The notes beneath the pieces are model-generated. The model was not told the DNA's origin and did no database searches. It worked only from the letters and a program-made list of their open reading frames with translations. A program made the position numbers and the translations under genes. A DNA stretch of 64,000 nucleotides from RHKX01 sp963823275 (GTDB taxonomy: Bacteria; Actinomycetota; Thermoleophilia; Solirubrobacterales; 70-9), in assembly GCA_963823275.1 (NCBI GenBank), contig CAWGKW010000002.1, positions 62,001 through 126,000 on the forward strand. Reading direction: 5' to 3'. This document shows, in pieces, positions 15,844 to 25,707 of the stretch. Each line of letters opens with the position of its first letter. Position 1 is the first letter of the stretch.

Positions 15844-16656
15844 GTGGAGGAGCCGGCCGTCGAAGCGCCCGGCCACCCCGCGGTCGTTCGTGTCCGCGCC
15901 AGCAACCCGGGGCCGATGACGCTCACCGGAACGAACACCTACGTCGTCGGCAGCTCACCGGCGTGGGTCATCGATCCGGGCCCTGCCCTCCCCGGCCACA
16001 TCGAGCTCGTTCGCAAGTTGGCCGAGACACGCGGCGGGATCGGCGGGGTGGTGCTGACCCATTCCCACTCCGACCACAACGAGGGCGTGGCGATGCTGGG
16101 GGCGCCGCTCGTCTTCGGCAACTCCGACGGCTTCGACGATCTCGCGGCGATGCTCGCGACCGAGCCCGTCGAGATGCCCCCGGCCAGGGGCACGGAGGCG
16201 GGGGAGAGGGTCGGCCCGTTCCGGGCGCTGGCGACGCCCGGCCACGCTCCCGACCACGTCGCGTTCGTTCTCGGGGAGGTCTGCTTCTGCGGCGACCTGG
16301 TGCTGGGTGAGGGCTCAACGATCGTGCCGCCCGCCGCGGGGGGTGGGTCGCTCGTCGACTACATGCGCTCCCTCGATCTGCTCGCGGGCCTCGGCTCGAC
16401 CCTGCTCTGCCCCGGACACGGTCCGTGGATCACCGACCCCGCCGCCAAGATCGCCGAGTACTCAGCTCACCGGCGCGAGCGCGAGCGCCGTCTCGTCGAG
16501 GCTCTTGCAGCCGGCAGGCGGGCCGAGGAGGATCTGCTCGACGCCGCCTGGTCCGACGTCCCGGCCTCGATGCGCCCCGCCGCCGGGCTGGCGATGCGCG
16601 CCCACCTCGAGAAGCTGGACGCCGAGGGCCGCCTGCCCGTCGACCTCGAACACTAG
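15844..16656 (+). CDS. Metallo-beta-lactamase-fold hydrolase (LACTB2-like)
   Basis: GTG 15844 lies 17 nt after the pafBC stop and gives 270 aa. The MBL metal motif is LTHSHSDHNEG (HxHxDH), followed by ATPGHAPDHVAF (His), CFCGDLVLGEG (bridging Asp) and LLCPGHGPWI (final His), so two zinc ions should bind. The last 70 residues form the helical C-terminal extension seen in LACTB2-like proteins (YSAHRRERERRLVEALAAG). LACTB2 of animals is a single-strand RNA endonuclease; bacterial relatives are poorly characterised. Cotranscription with pafBC is likely from the spacing. Substrate unknown. Confidence 0.8.
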   Translation: MEEPAVEAPGHPAVVRVRASNPGPMTLTGTNTYVVGSSPAWVIDPGPALPGHIELVRKLAETRGGIGGVVLTHSHSDHNEGVAMLGAPLVFGNSDGFDDLAAMLATEPVEMPPARGTEAGERVGPFRALATPGHAPDHVAFVLGEVCFCGDLVLGEGSTIVPPAAGGGSLVDYMRSLDLLAGLGSTLLCPGHGPWITDPAAKIAEYSAHRRERERRLVEALAAGRRAEEDLLDAAWSDVPASMRPAAGLAMRAHLEKLDAEGRLPVDLEH

Positions 16657-16747
16657 CCGCGCCGACCGAGCGGCACGGCGCGTCCAGATATTGGACGGAA
16701 CATGCCACTCGACCTCCATCTAGGATTCCAACCACCCGGAACCCCCA

Positions 16748-17215
16748 ATGTCCCGCCGCGATCAGATCAAGTTGACCCCCGAGGAGCAGCTCGAGCTGCT
16801 CGAGCAGGAGCGGGTGGTGATCGCGACGACCAACGGGCCGCGCGGTTGGCCGCACTCGATGCCGCTCTGGTACACGGTTCGAGAGGGAGACATCTGGGCG
16901 TGGACGTTCGCGAAGTCGCAGAAGGTCAAGAACCTCGAGCGCGACCCACGTTGCACGCTGCTCGTCGAGGCGGGCGTCGAGTACGGGGAGCTGCGAGGCA
17001 TTCAGGTCGAGGCGGAGGCCGAGTTGATCCGCGACGTCGACCGCGTCTACGAGTTCGGTGCCGAGCTGGCGATCAGATACACGGACGGAATCGACAAGAT
17101 CGAGGGCGACGCGGCGGCCGGACTGAAGGCTCAGGCCCCCAAGCGGGTGGCGATCCACTTCCACCCAGTGCGGGTGGCAACATGGGATCACCGCAAGCTC
17201 GGCGGCATCTACTGA
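16748..17215 (+). CDS. PPOX-fold (pyridoxamine 5'-phosphate oxidase-like) protein, possibly F420-dependent
   Basis: This 155-aa split beta-barrel protein contains VVIATTNGPRGWPHSMPLWY, the cofactor-site strand pattern, AWTFAKSQKVKNLERDPRC and LRGIQVEAEAELI. This arrangement matches the small flavin/deazaflavin-binding PPOX proteins common in actinobacteria, many of which use F420H2. The PHSMPLWYTV and KSQKVKNL segments match sites that contact the cofactor phosphate and ring in this superfamily. The substrate is unknown. It is a single gene upstream of the rhamnose operon, 27 nt before rmlA. Confidence 0.75.
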   Translation: MSRRDQIKLTPEEQLELLEQERVVIATTNGPRGWPHSMPLWYTVREGDIWAWTFAKSQKVKNLERDPRCTLLVEAGVEYGELRGIQVEAEAELIRDVDRVYEFGAELAIRYTDGIDKIEGDAAAGLKAQAPKRVAIHFHPVRVATWDHRKLGGIY

Positions 17216-17242
17216 TGCGCCGCCCTCGCTAGCCTGCCGCCC

Positions 17243-18315
17243 ATGGACAAACTCAAAGGCCTGATCCTCTCCGGGGGGCGGGGACACGGCTCAGGCCGAT
17301 CACCCACACCTCGGCCAAACAGCTGGTCCCGGTTGCCAACAAGCCCGTGCTCTTCTACGGGATCGAGGCGCTGGTCGAGGCCGGGGTGACCGAGATCGGC
17401 ATCGTGATTGCGCCGCAATCCGGGGACGAGATCCGCGAGGCCGTCGGCGACGGCTCCCGGCTCGGAGCCGAAGTCACCTACATCCCGCAGGCCGAGCCGC
17501 TCGGGCTCGCTCATGCGGTGCTGACCGCCGAGGAGTTCATCGGCGATTGCCCGTTCGTGATGTACCTCGGCGACAACCTGCTGCGCGACGGGATCATCGA
17601 CCTGGTCGAGGCCTTCCGGCGCAACAAACCTGACGCGCTGATCCTGCTGACCCAGGTGCTCGACCCTGAGCACTACGGGGTCGCCGAGCTCGACGGCGAG
17701 CGGATCGTCCGCCTGGTCGAGAAGCCGGTCGATCCGCCATCGGACCTGGCGCTGGTGGGGGTCTACATGTTCACCCCTGAGGTCTTCCGCTCCGCCAGAG
17801 CGATCGAGCCGTCTCCCCGCGGCGAGCTCGAGATCACCGACACGATCCAGCACCTGATCGACACTGGGCACGCCGTCGAGCAGCACCGGGTCAAGGGCTG
17901 GTGGAAGGACACCGGCCAGCTCGCCGACATGCTCGAGGCCAACCGACTGGTGCTCGAGGACATCGAGCCCCACCTCGACGGTGAGGTGATCGACTGCAAG
18001 ATCGTCGGTCGCGTGGTGGTCGAGGACGGCGCCCGACTCGAGCGCTGCACAGTTCGCGGTCCGGCCGTGATCGGGGCCCACAGCCGGATCAGCGACTCCT
18101 ACATCGGCCCCTACACCGCGATCGCCGCGGGGTGTGAGGTGGTCGACTCAGAGGTCGAGCATTCGATCCTCCTCGAGGGCGCATCAGTGAGCCACCTGCC
18201 CTCCCGGATGGAGGCCAGCCTGCTCGGCCGCAACGTCAAGATCTGCCGTGCCGACGGTCTCCCGAAGACGCTCCAGATGCTGGTCGGGGACCGGTCTGAG
18301 ATCACCCTCGCATGA
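17243..18315 (+). CDS. rmlA: Glucose-1-phosphate thymidylyltransferase, long form (one frameshift near 17282)
   Basis: It makes dTDP-glucose from dTTP and glucose-1-phosphate, the first step of dTDP-L-rhamnose synthesis. ATG 17243 begins MDKLKGLILSGG. The nucleotide-binding loop should read GGRGTRLRPIT, but the sequence has four G where five are needed (17279-17283), which breaks the frame; SAKQLVPVANKPVLFYGI continues in the next frame. Later motifs are intact: MYLGDNLLRDG, VEKPVDPPSDLALVGVYMF and GWWKDTGQLADMLEANRLVL. The C-terminal third is a left-handed beta-helix (VVVEDGARLERCTVRGPAVI), marking the long RmlA type. The missing G in a homopolymer looks like a sequencing slip. The stop overlaps rmlD (ATGA). 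Confidence 0.85.
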
Positions 18316-19154
18316 GGATCCTGATTGCGGGCGGAGCCGGGATGCTCGCTCAGGATGTGGTCGGCGCGGCTCAGCGGCGCGGCCACGACGTCACCGCGCT
18401 GAGCCGTCGCGAGCTCGACATCGTCGATCCCGCCGCCATCGACGAGGCGATCGCCGATTTCCGGCCCGAGGTCGTGATCAACTGCGCGGCCTGGTCCAAC
18501 GTCGACGGGGCCGAGGACGACGAGCGAGGCGCGATGGCCGTCAACGACACGGGCGCCGCCCTGCTCGCCGCAGGCGCCGCGAGGGTCGGCGCGAGCATCC
18601 TCTATCCCTCCAGCGACTACGTCTTCGACGGGACCAAGGGCACTCCGTACATGGAGGACGACATGCCGGCGCCGATCAGTGCATACGGGCGCTCCAAGCT
18701 CGGCGGCGAGGTCTCCGTCGCCGCCGCCAACTCCAAGCACTTCATCGTCCGCTCCTCCTGGCTGTTCGGGCTGGGCGGCAAGAACTTCGTCGAGACGATG
18801 ATCCGGATCGGCAACGAGCAGCCTGAGGTCCTCGTCGTCAGCGACCAGCTCGGTTGCCCGACCAGCTGCGCCGATCTCGCCGAGGGAATGCTCGAGCTCG
18901 TCGGCACCCACAACTACGGGATCCACCACATCGTCGGCGAGGGTCAGTGCAGCTGGTTCGACTTCGCCACCGAGATCTTCGACCAGGCGGGGATGGAGAC
19001 CCGGGTGATGTCGGCGACGACGGAGATGATGGCCCGCAAGGCCCCACGTCCCGCATACTCGGTGCTTGGCCACAGCCGCGACGACGCGATCATCCTGCAG
19101 CCGTGGCAGCATGCGCTGCGCCGCTACCTCGACGACAGGGAGCTGATCTCCTGA
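18312..19154 (+). CDS. rmlD: dTDP-4-dehydrorhamnose reductase
   Basis: This 280-aa short-chain-reductase-type enzyme makes the last reduction to dTDP-L-rhamnose with NAD(P)H. MRILIAGGAGMLAQDVV is the dinucleotide-binding GxxGxxG loop. INCAAWSNVDGAE, YPSSDYVFDGTKGTPYMEDD and AYGRSKLGGE supply the family pattern and the catalytic Tyr-Lys pair (YGRSK). FIVRSSWLFG and VVSDQLGCPTSCADLA complete the substrate side. The ATG overlaps the rmlA stop by 4 nt and its TGA overlaps the rmlB ATG by 1 nt, so the genes are translationally coupled. Confidence 0.92.
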   Translation: MRILIAGGAGMLAQDVVGAAQRRGHDVTALSRRELDIVDPAAIDEAIADFRPEVVINCAAWSNVDGAEDDERGAMAVNDTGAALLAAGAARVGASILYPSSDYVFDGTKGTPYMEDDMPAPISAYGRSKLGGEVSVAAANSKHFIVRSSWLFGLGGKNFVETMIRIGNEQPEVLVVSDQLGCPTSCADLAEGMLELVGTHNYGIHHIVGEGQCSWFDFATEIFDQAGMETRVMSATTEMMARKAPRPAYSVLGHSRDDAIILQPWQHALRRYLDDRELIS

Positions 19155-20164
19155 TGCGACTTCTAGTGACCGGAGGGGCCGGGTTCATCGGCTCCACCTA
19201 TGTCCGCCGCCACCTCGCGCAGCGACCCGACGATCGGATCGCCGTCCTCGACAAGCTCACCTACGCGGGCCGGCTGGAGAACCTGGCCACCGTCCCCCCG
19301 GGGACGGTCGACTTCATCGAGGGCGACATCGCCGACCCCGAGGCCGTCGCCCGGGCCATCGACGGCTGTGATGCGGTGATCAACTTCGCCGCCGAGTCCC
19401 ACGTCGACCGGTCGATCACCGATCCCGGCGCCTTCATCCAGACCGACGTCTACGGAACCTACGTGCTGCTGGAGGCAGCTCGCGACGCCGGCGTCCGCCA
19501 CCTTCAGATCTCCACCGACGAGGTCTACGGCTCGATCGACGAGGGAACGTTCACCGAGCAGTCGCCGATCGAGCCGTCGTCGCCGTACTCGGCCTCGAAG
19601 GCCGGCGGGGACATGATCGTCCGCGCCTTCAATCACACCTACGGCGCCGACTGCCTGATCGTCCGAGCCTCCAACAACTACGGCCCCTTCCAGCACCCCG
19701 AGAAGCTGATCCCGCTGATGGTCCTGAACGCGATGGCCGGCGACCGCCTGCCCGTCTACGGCGACGGCATGCAGGTACGCAACTGGCTCTTCACCGAGGA
19801 CTTCGCCTCCGCCATCGACCTGGTTCTCGAGAAGGGGGAGGCGGGCGAGGTCTACAACGTCGGGGGGCCTGAGGAGATGCCCAACATCGAGGTCGTCAAG
19901 CGCATCCTCGAGCTGACCGGCCGGGACGAGTCCCAGATCGACTACGTGGCCGACCGCCCCGGCCATGACCGCCGCTACTCGCTGTCCTCGGGTCGCACGG
20001 AGGGGCTGGGGTGGAGGGCGGAGGTCGGCTTCGACGAGGGGATCGAGCGCACCGTCGCCTGGTACCGCGACAACTCCGCCTGGTGGGAGCCGATTCGCTC
20101 CGGCGAGTACCGCGAGTACTACGAGCGCCAGTACGGCACCAAGCTCGGAGCCCCGGCGGAATGA
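19154..20164 (+). CDS. rmlB: dTDP-glucose 4,6-dehydratase
   Basis: This 336-aa extended SDR enzyme converts dTDP-glucose to dTDP-4-dehydro-6-deoxyglucose with tightly bound NAD. Visible are MRLLVTGGAGFIGSTYVRRH (NAD loop), LDKLTYAGRLENL, NFAAESHVDRSI, QISTDEVYGS (catalytic Thr-Asp-Glu) and PYSASKAGGDM (YxxxK), together with RASNNYGPFQHPEKLIPLM and NWLFTEDFASAI, which are RmlB-specific. Length and motifs are normal for the family. It starts at ATG 19154 inside the rmlD stop. Confidence 0.95.
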   Translation: MRLLVTGGAGFIGSTYVRRHLAQRPDDRIAVLDKLTYAGRLENLATVPPGTVDFIEGDIADPEAVARAIDGCDAVINFAAESHVDRSITDPGAFIQTDVYGTYVLLEAARDAGVRHLQISTDEVYGSIDEGTFTEQSPIEPSSPYSASKAGGDMIVRAFNHTYGADCLIVRASNNYGPFQHPEKLIPLMVLNAMAGDRLPVYGDGMQVRNWLFTEDFASAIDLVLEKGEAGEVYNVGGPEEMPNIEVVKRILELTGRDESQIDYVADRPGHDRRYSLSSGRTEGLGWRAEVGFDEGIERTVAWYRDNSAWWEPIRSGEYREYYERQYGTKLGAPAE

Positions 20165-20718
20165 CGACCACGGTCGACACCCGGATCGACGGCCTTGTCG
20201 CGATCGAGCCGACCGCCTTCGGCGACGAGCGCGGCTTCCTGATCGAGACCTTCAGCGTCGATCGCTGGCGCGATATGGGCATCGACGAGGTCTTCGTCCA
20301 GGAGAACCACTCGCGCTCCACCCAGCGGGGCACGCTCCGCGGGATGCACTTCCAGACCGAGCCGGGCCAGGGCAAGCTGGTCCGCTGCCCACGCGGTGCG
20401 ATCTTCGACGTCGCCGTCGACCTGCGTCGCGGCTCACCGACATACGGTGAGTGGGAGGGGCACGTTCTCGACGACGAGCTCCACCGACAGCTCTGGGTAC
20501 CGGTCGGCTTCGCCCACGGCTTCCAGGTGCTCAGCGAGGTCGCCGACGTCGCCTACAAGCTGACCTCGCTCTACGATCCGGCGACCGAGTCGGAGATCGC
20601 CTGGAACGATCCCGACGTCGGCATCGAGTGGCCGGTCGAGGACCCGCTGCTCTCCGACCGCGACAAGGCTGCTCCGCGCCTGGCCGAGGTCGCGGATGAT
20701 CTCCCGTTCACCCACTGA
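20161..20718 (+). CDS. rmlC: dTDP-4-dehydrorhamnose 3,5-epimerase
   Basis: This 185-aa cupin-fold enzyme inverts C3 and C5 of the keto sugar between RmlB and RmlD. The signature FVQENHSRSTQRGTLRGMHF carries the conserved RGxHxQ active-site region. GAIFDVAVDLRRGSPTYGEW and WVPVGFAHGFQVLSEVADV are also typical. It is the last gene of the four-gene operon, and the ATGA overlap with rmlB gives coupling. The product sugar is used in surface polysaccharide or rhamnolipid-type glycosylation; no glycosyltransferase is adjacent. Confidence 0.93.
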   Translation: MTTTVDTRIDGLVAIEPTAFGDERGFLIETFSVDRWRDMGIDEVFVQENHSRSTQRGTLRGMHFQTEPGQGKLVRCPRGAIFDVAVDLRRGSPTYGEWEGHVLDDELHRQLWVPVGFAHGFQVLSEVADVAYKLTSLYDPATESEIAWNDPDVGIEWPVEDPLLSDRDKAAPRLAEVADDLPFTH

Positions 20719-20761
20719 ATCCCAGGGGCGGGGCTTCTCCATGGTTGGATAAGGCGTTCCG

Positions 20762-23700
20762 GTGGCACGCGGGCCGTACCTCCCGGTCCCTAAGATCGAT
20801 CGGTTGGCTACGGCAACGAAAACGACTGAGAAGGCTGATCCGCTGGCCGGATTCAGCGCTCGAACCCGGTCCTGGTTCGAGCGCTCGTTCGAGGCGCCCA
20901 CTCCCGCGCAGGTAAAGGGATGGCCGGCGATCGCGACCGGTGCGAACACGCTGATCTGCGCGCCGACGGGCTCCGGCAAGACTCTGACCGCCTTCCTCTG
21001 GGGAATCGACAGCCTCGCGAAGGAGAAGGAGCGGTCATTCGGGGTATCTCTCGTCTACATCTCCCCGCTCAAGGCGCTCTCCTACGACGTCGAGCGCAAC
21101 CTGCGCGCGCCGCTGGCGGGGATCGGCGCCGACCTGACGGTTGGGCTGAGGACCGGCGACACGCCTCAGCGGGAGCGACAGGCGATGCTCCGCAAGCCGC
21201 CGGACATCCTGATCACCACGCCCGAGTCGCTCTATCTGATGTTGACCTCGCAGGCGCGCAACATCCTCGCCGACGTGGAGGCGCTGATCGTCGACGAGAT
21301 CCACGCGGTCGCCCCGACCAAGCGGGGAGCGCACATGGCGCTGACGCTTGAGCGGCTGGAGCGACACGTGGCGGTCAACGCCAACGAGGGCGAGGGCCGC
21401 GATCGGCCGGTCCAGCGGATCGGGCTATCGGCGACGCAGCGCCCGCTGGAACGGATCGCGACCTTCCTCGTCGGCCCGAAGCGCGAGTGCACGATCGTCA
21501 ACGCCGGGATCCGCAAGGAGATGGACCTCGAGATCGTCGTCCCGGTCCCGGACATGGCCGACCCCGGCTCTCGGGCGCCGAGCAACGCGGCCAGGGAGGG
21601 CGAAGTCGAGCTACCCGGCCCCGACCCCTCGGCCCCCGGAGCCGTCCCCGGCGACAGCCCCTCCCGGGGGATCTGGCCGGCGATCTACCCCGAGTTGCTG
21701 AGGCTCGTCCGCGAGCACACCTCGACGATCATCTTCGTCAACAACCGCCGCGGCGCGGAGCGGCTCGCCAAACGCCTCAACGAGATGAACGCCGAGGAGC
21801 TGGATCAGGAGGGGGAAGCGGACCCGCAGCGGAGCAATTCGACGGATGTACCCGAGATCGCCCGGGCCCACCACGGCTCGCTCGCCCGCGAGGAGCGCCT
21901 GATCGTCGAGGAGCTGCTCAAGTCGGGGCAGATCCCCTGCATCGTCGCCACCTCCTCGCTGGAGCTGGGAATCGACATGGGCGCCGTCGATCTGGTGATC
22001 CAGGTCGAGTCGCCGAAGTCGGTCGCCCGCGGGATTCAGCGGATCGGGCGGGCCGGACACGATCTCGGCTCGACCTCGAAGGGCAGGATCTTCCCCAAGT
22101 TCCGCTCCGACCTGCTCGAGTGCGCGGTCGTCGCCAAGCGGATGCGCTCGGGTGAGATCGAGGAGACCGTGATCCCCCGCAACCCGCTCGACGTGCTCGC
22201 CCAGCAGATCGTCGCGATGGTCGCCGACGAGGACTGGACCGTCGACGAGCTCGAGCAGGTGGTCAGATCCGCCGAGCCCTACGGCGAGCTCTCCCGCGAG
22301 CAGCTCGAGAACGTCCTCGACATGCTCGACGGCCGCTACCCCTCCGAGCGCTTCGCCGAGCTGCGACCCCGCGTCGTCTGGGACCGGACCGCGGGCACGG
22401 TTCGTGGCCGGAAGGGCGCTCGCCAGCTCGCCGTCACCAATGCGGGAACGATTCCCGACCGGGGACTGTTCGGCGTCCATCTGCCCGACGGCCGCCGGGT
22501 CGGCGAGCTCGACGAGGAGATGGTCTACGAAGCGCGGGCAGGACAGGTGTTCCTGCTCGGCGCCTCCTCCTGGCGGATCGAGGAGATCACCCGCGACCGC
22601 GTGATCGTCACCCCGGCGCCCGGTGTCCCCGGCGCGATTCCGTTCTGGCGCGGGGAGGGGATCGGCCGCCCGGTCGAGCTCGGCCGGGCGATCGGCGAGT
22701 TCTCACGGGAGGCGGTCGCGACGGAGCCCGAGGAGCTCGCCGCCAACTACGACCTCGACCAGCTCGCCGCCGAGAACCTGGTCGCCTACCTGCGCGAGCA
22801 ACAGGCCGCCACCCGCGTCGTCCCCTCCGATCAGACGATCGTCGTCGAGCGCTTCCGCGACGAGATCGGCGACTGGCGCCTCTGCGTCCTGTCCCCGTTC
22901 GGCGGCCGCGTCCACGCCGCCTGGGGCCTCGCCCTCGCCGCCAAGATCCGCAACGACCTCGAGCTCGAGGCCGATGCGATCTGGTCCGACGACGGGATCG
23001 TCATCCACCTTCCCGACTCCGACCAGGTGCCGGCCTCCGAGCTCGTCCTCTTGGAGGCCGACGAGGTCGAGGACCTGATCGTCGGCGAGCTCTCGGGCTC
23101 CGCGCTGTTCGGCGCGCGCTTCCGCGAGGCCGCCGGCCGTGCGCTTCTGATCCCCCGGGCCTATCCGGGCAAGCGCACCCCGCTCTGGCAGCAGCGGCTG
23201 AAGTCGCAATCGCTGCTCGAGGTGGCCAAGGACTTCCCCCGCTTCCCGATCACGCTCGAGACCTACCGAGAGGTGCTGCGCGACGTCCTCGACCTGCCGG
23301 CGCTTGGCGAGATCCTCCGCGACCTCAAGTCGAGGCGGATCTCACTGGTCGAGGTCGAGACGAAATCAGCATCCCCCTTCGCCTCATCGCTGCTCTTCGA
23401 CTACGTCGCGACCTACATGTATGAGGGAGACACGCCGAACGCCGAGCGCCGCGCCGCCGCGCTCGCCCTCGACCGCGACCTGCTTCGCGAGCTGCTCGGT
23501 CAGGAGGAGCTGCGCGAGCTGATCGACCCAGTCGCGCTCGCCGACGTCGAGGACTCGCTGCAACATCGGATCGACCAGGCGCGGGCGTCCGATCGCGACC
23601 AGCTCCAGGTGATCCTGCGCCGCCTCGGCGACCTGACGACGGAGGAGCTGGCCGAGCGCGTCGCCGACGGGTACTCGGCCGATTCGATGATCGGCAAGCT

Positions 23701-25363
23701 CGAGGCCGAGCGCCGCGCGGTCAGGGTCCGGATCGCCGGCGAGGAGCGCTGGATCGCGGCTGAAGATGGCGGCCTCTACCGCGATGCGCTCGGCGTTCCC
23801 GTTCCATCCGGCCTGCCGGACGCGTTCCTCGAGGGGATCGACGAGCCGATGGAGACTCTGCTGCGCCGCTACGCCCGCACGCATGTCCCGTTCCCCACGG
23901 CGCAGGCGAAGAACCGCTTTGGCGTCGACCCGACCCCCGCGCTGAAGCGGCTGGAGACGGCTGGGGAACTCGTCCGCGGGGAGCTGCTCCCCGGCGGCAG
24001 CGAACGCGAGTGGTGCGATCCCGACGTGCTCCGCCGACTGCGCCGCGCGAGCCTCGCCGTGCTGCGCAAGGAGGTCGAGGCCGCCGACACCGCCGAGCTG
24101 GCCCGCTTCTTGGTCTCCTGGCAGAACGTCGATGCCTACCGGCCCGCGGGCGCCGGGCCCGATCGACTGCGCGAGATCCTCGTGCCCCTGCAGGGAGTCG
24201 CGCTGACCCCAGAGGTCTGGGAGCGTGACGTGCTCCCGCGTCGCCTTGGCGCCTACTCGCAGGCCTGGCTCGATCAGCTCTCGACCGGTGGTGAGATCGT
24301 CTGGATCGGAGCCGGACCCGTGGGCCGGACCGGCCGCGTCGCGTTTTATTTCCGCGAGGACGTGCGGATCGCCGGGCCGCCGCCCTCGAACGCAAAGCTC
24401 GAGCGCCCCGAGGGCGAGATCCACGATGCGATCCGGGAGCTGCTGGCCCAGCGGCCGTGCTTCTGGATCGACCTGGTCCTCGACCTCGCCGACGGGGAGA
24501 CGACCTGGGAGAAGGAGGAGCTGCACTCGGCGCTCTGGGATCTCGCCTGGGCGGGCGAGGTGACCAACGACGCCGTCGCACCCCTGCGCGCCCCGCGCCT
24601 GAAGGCCTCGGAGACCGCCGCCGCTCGCCGCGGCCGACGCTTCAGCGCCCGCCGCAACGCCACCGGGCAGGCCGTCGCCGGCCGCTGGTCGCTGACCGAG
24701 ACGCTGTTCCGGGGGGCGCCGCCTTCGGGACCGCGGATTCGCGCTCAGGCCGAGCTGATGCTGGAGCGCTACGGGATCGTCACCCGTGAGACCGTGCTCG
24801 CCGAGGGCGTGCCCGGCGGCTTCTCCTCCCTCTACGGCGAGTTGTCGAACCTCGAGATGCTCGGCACGACCCGGCGTGGCTACTTCGTGGAGGGCCTCGG
24901 CGGCGCCCAGTTCGCGCTCGCCGGTGCGGTCGAGCGGTTGCGATCGCTCCCCAGGGTCGACGAGGACTACATCGTCCTGGCGGTCACCGATCCGGCCCAG
25001 CCCTACGGCGCCAGCCTGAGCTGGCCGCGCCCACCTGCACACGTCGACGACGATCCCGACGGCGACGGTCGCCGGGGCCGGCGGCCGAGCCGGGTCGCCG
25101 GGGCCTACCTGGTGCTCCGCAACGGTGAGCCGATGATCTACATCGAGCGCGGCGGCAAGGGCCTGCTCCGCCTGGCCAGGTTCGAGGGGGACCAGTTCGC
25201 CGCGTCGCTCGGTGCAATCGTCGAATCGGTCAAGGCACGACGCCTGCCGCGCCTCGGGATCGAGCGGATCGACGGCGAGCCCGCGATGGGCCACGAGGCC
25301 GAGCCGGCCCTGGTCGAGGCCGGCTTCGAGCGCCAACCGAGGCGGCTCGTCGCCTCACCCTGA
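20762..25363 (+). CDS. lhr: Full-length Lhr superfamily-2 helicase
   Basis: This 1533-aa protein starts at GTG 20762. The core has CAPTGSGKTLTAFLW (motif I, residues 67-81), VYISPLKALSYD (Ia), TTPESLYLML, VDEIHAVAPTKRG (DEIH motif II), GLSATQRPLE (III), VATSSLELGIDMG (V) and IQRIGRAGHDLG (VI). A winged-helix and beta-barrel Lhr core follows. The C-terminal roughly 600 residues are the Lhr-CTD of long bacterial Lhr, with winged-helix segments and GRVAFYFREDVRIAG. Mycobacterial Lhr is a 3'-5' translocase that unwinds RNA:DNA hybrids and is induced by DNA damage. The CTD is linked in other bacteria to uracil-DNA processing. Length matches those proteins. The gene stands alone after the rml operon. 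Confidence 0.9.
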   Translation: MARGPYLPVPKIDRLATATKTTEKADPLAGFSARTRSWFERSFEAPTPAQVKGWPAIATGANTLICAPTGSGKTLTAFLWGIDSLAKEKERSFGVSLVYISPLKALSYDVERNLRAPLAGIGADLTVGLRTGDTPQRERQAMLRKPPDILITTPESLYLMLTSQARNILADVEALIVDEIHAVAPTKRGAHMALTLERLERHVAVNANEGEGRDRPVQRIGLSATQRPLERIATFLVGPKRECTIVNAGIRKEMDLEIVVPVPDMADPGSRAPSNAAREGEVELPGPDPSAPGAVPGDSPSRGIWPAIYPELLRLVREHTSTIIFVNNRRGAERLAKRLNEMNAEELDQEGEADPQRSNSTDVPEIARAHHGSLAREERLIVEELLKSGQIPCIVATSSLELGIDMGAVDLVIQVESPKSVARGIQRIGRAGHDLGSTSKGRIFPKFRSDLLECAVVAKRMRSGEIEETVIPRNPLDVLAQQIVAMVADEDWTVDELEQVVRSAEPYGELSREQLENVLDMLDGRYPSERFAELRPRVVWDRTAGTVRGRKGARQLAVTNAGTIPDRGLFGVHLPDGRRVGELDEEMVYEARAGQVFLLGASSWRIEEITRDRVIVTPAPGVPGAIPFWRGEGIGRPVELGRAIGEFSREAVATEPEELAANYDLDQLAAENLVAYLREQQAATRVVPSDQTIVVERFRDEIGDWRLCVLSPFGGRVHAAWGLALAAKIRNDLELEADAIWSDDGIVIHLPDSDQVPASELVLLEADEVEDLIVGELSGSALFGARFREAAGRALLIPRAYPGKRTPLWQQRLKSQSLLEVAKDFPRFPITLETYREVLRDVLDLPALGEILRDLKSRRISLVEVETKSASPFASSLLFDYVATYMYEGDTPNAERRAAALALDRDLLRELLGQEELRELIDPVALADVEDSLQHRIDQARASDRDQLQVILRRLGDLTTEELAERVADGYSADSMIGKLEAERRAVRVRIAGEERWIAAEDGGLYRDALGVPVPSGLPDAFLEGIDEPMETLLRRYARTHVPFPTAQAKNRFGVDPTPALKRLETAGELVRGELLPGGSEREWCDPDVLRRLRRASLAVLRKEVEAADTAELARFLVSWQNVDAYRPAGAGPDRLREILVPLQGVALTPEVWERDVLPRRLGAYSQAWLDQLSTGGEIVWIGAGPVGRTGRVAFYFREDVRIAGPPPSNAKLERPEGEIHDAIRELLAQRPCFWIDLVLDLADGETTWEKEELHSALWDLAWAGEVTNDAVAPLRAPRLKASETAAARRGRRFSARRNATGQAVAGRWSLTETLFRGAPPSGPRIRAQAELMLERYGIVTRETVLAEGVPGGFSSLYGELSNLEMLGTTRRGYFVEGLGGAQFALAGAVERLRSLPRVDEDYIVLAVTDPAQPYGASLSWPRPPAHVDDDPDGDGRRGRRPSRVAGAYLVLRNGEPMIYIERGGKGLLRLARFEGDQFAASLGAIVESVKARRLPRLGIERIDGEPAMGHEAEPALVEAGFERQPRRLVASP

Positions 25364-25398
25364 TCCGGGGTCGTCAAGGTCAGGGGTTGAAGGGCCAG

Positions 25399-25707
25399 TC
25401 AGCAGGCGACGGCCACCCGGACCGCCTCGCAGACCTCGACGAGGCGAGCGGGGTGGAGGGTGGTGATCCTGTCCGTGCAGAGGTCGGGTCGAATGGGCTG
25501 GATGTTGTCGAGCGTGAGGGCACAGGGTGTCGGCATGCCGTCATCGGGTCCGAGCTCAACCTCGGTTGGTATGCCGCGGATCGTCGTCGTCGCCGGGACC
25601 CCGATGATCTGGGAAAGCAACGGGATGGCCTCGTCTCTCGTCAGGATGAGAATGGGCCGCCGACCGGCTCGTGGGTGCTCGTACCACCAGACTTCGCCTC
25701 GCCTCAC
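25399..25707 (-). CDS. MazF/PemK-type endoribonuclease toxin
   Basis: GTG 25707 gives 102 aa starting at the typical MRRGEVWWYEHPRAG. The MazF barrel pattern follows: RRPILILTRDEAIPLLSQI, VPATTTIRGIPTEVELG (conserved Thr/Arg region) and CALTLDNIQPIRPDLC. MazF proteins cleave mRNA at short motifs and arrest growth. The start codon overlaps the stop of the upstream RHH gene (GTGA), the classic arrangement for a toxin translated from the antitoxin message. Confidence 0.85.
   Translation of the reverse strand: MRRGEVWWYEHPRAGRRPILILTRDEAIPLLSQIIGVPATTTIRGIPTEVELGPDDGMPTPCALTLDNIQPIRPDLCTDRITTLHPARLVEVCEAVRVAVAC

Noticed and set aside
14031..15938. Minus-strand open frame of 635 codons
   Set aside because: It is antisense to pafBC and the start of the MBL gene; no domain features.
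17243..17347. Programmed frameshifting in rmlA
   Set aside because: The break is one base missing from a G-run inside the catalytic loop, without a downstream structure; RmlA is not known to use recoding. A sequencing slip is simpler.
23384..25336. Minus-strand open frame of 650 codons
   Set aside because: It is antisense to the Lhr C-terminal domain, with shadow composition and no recognisable domain.
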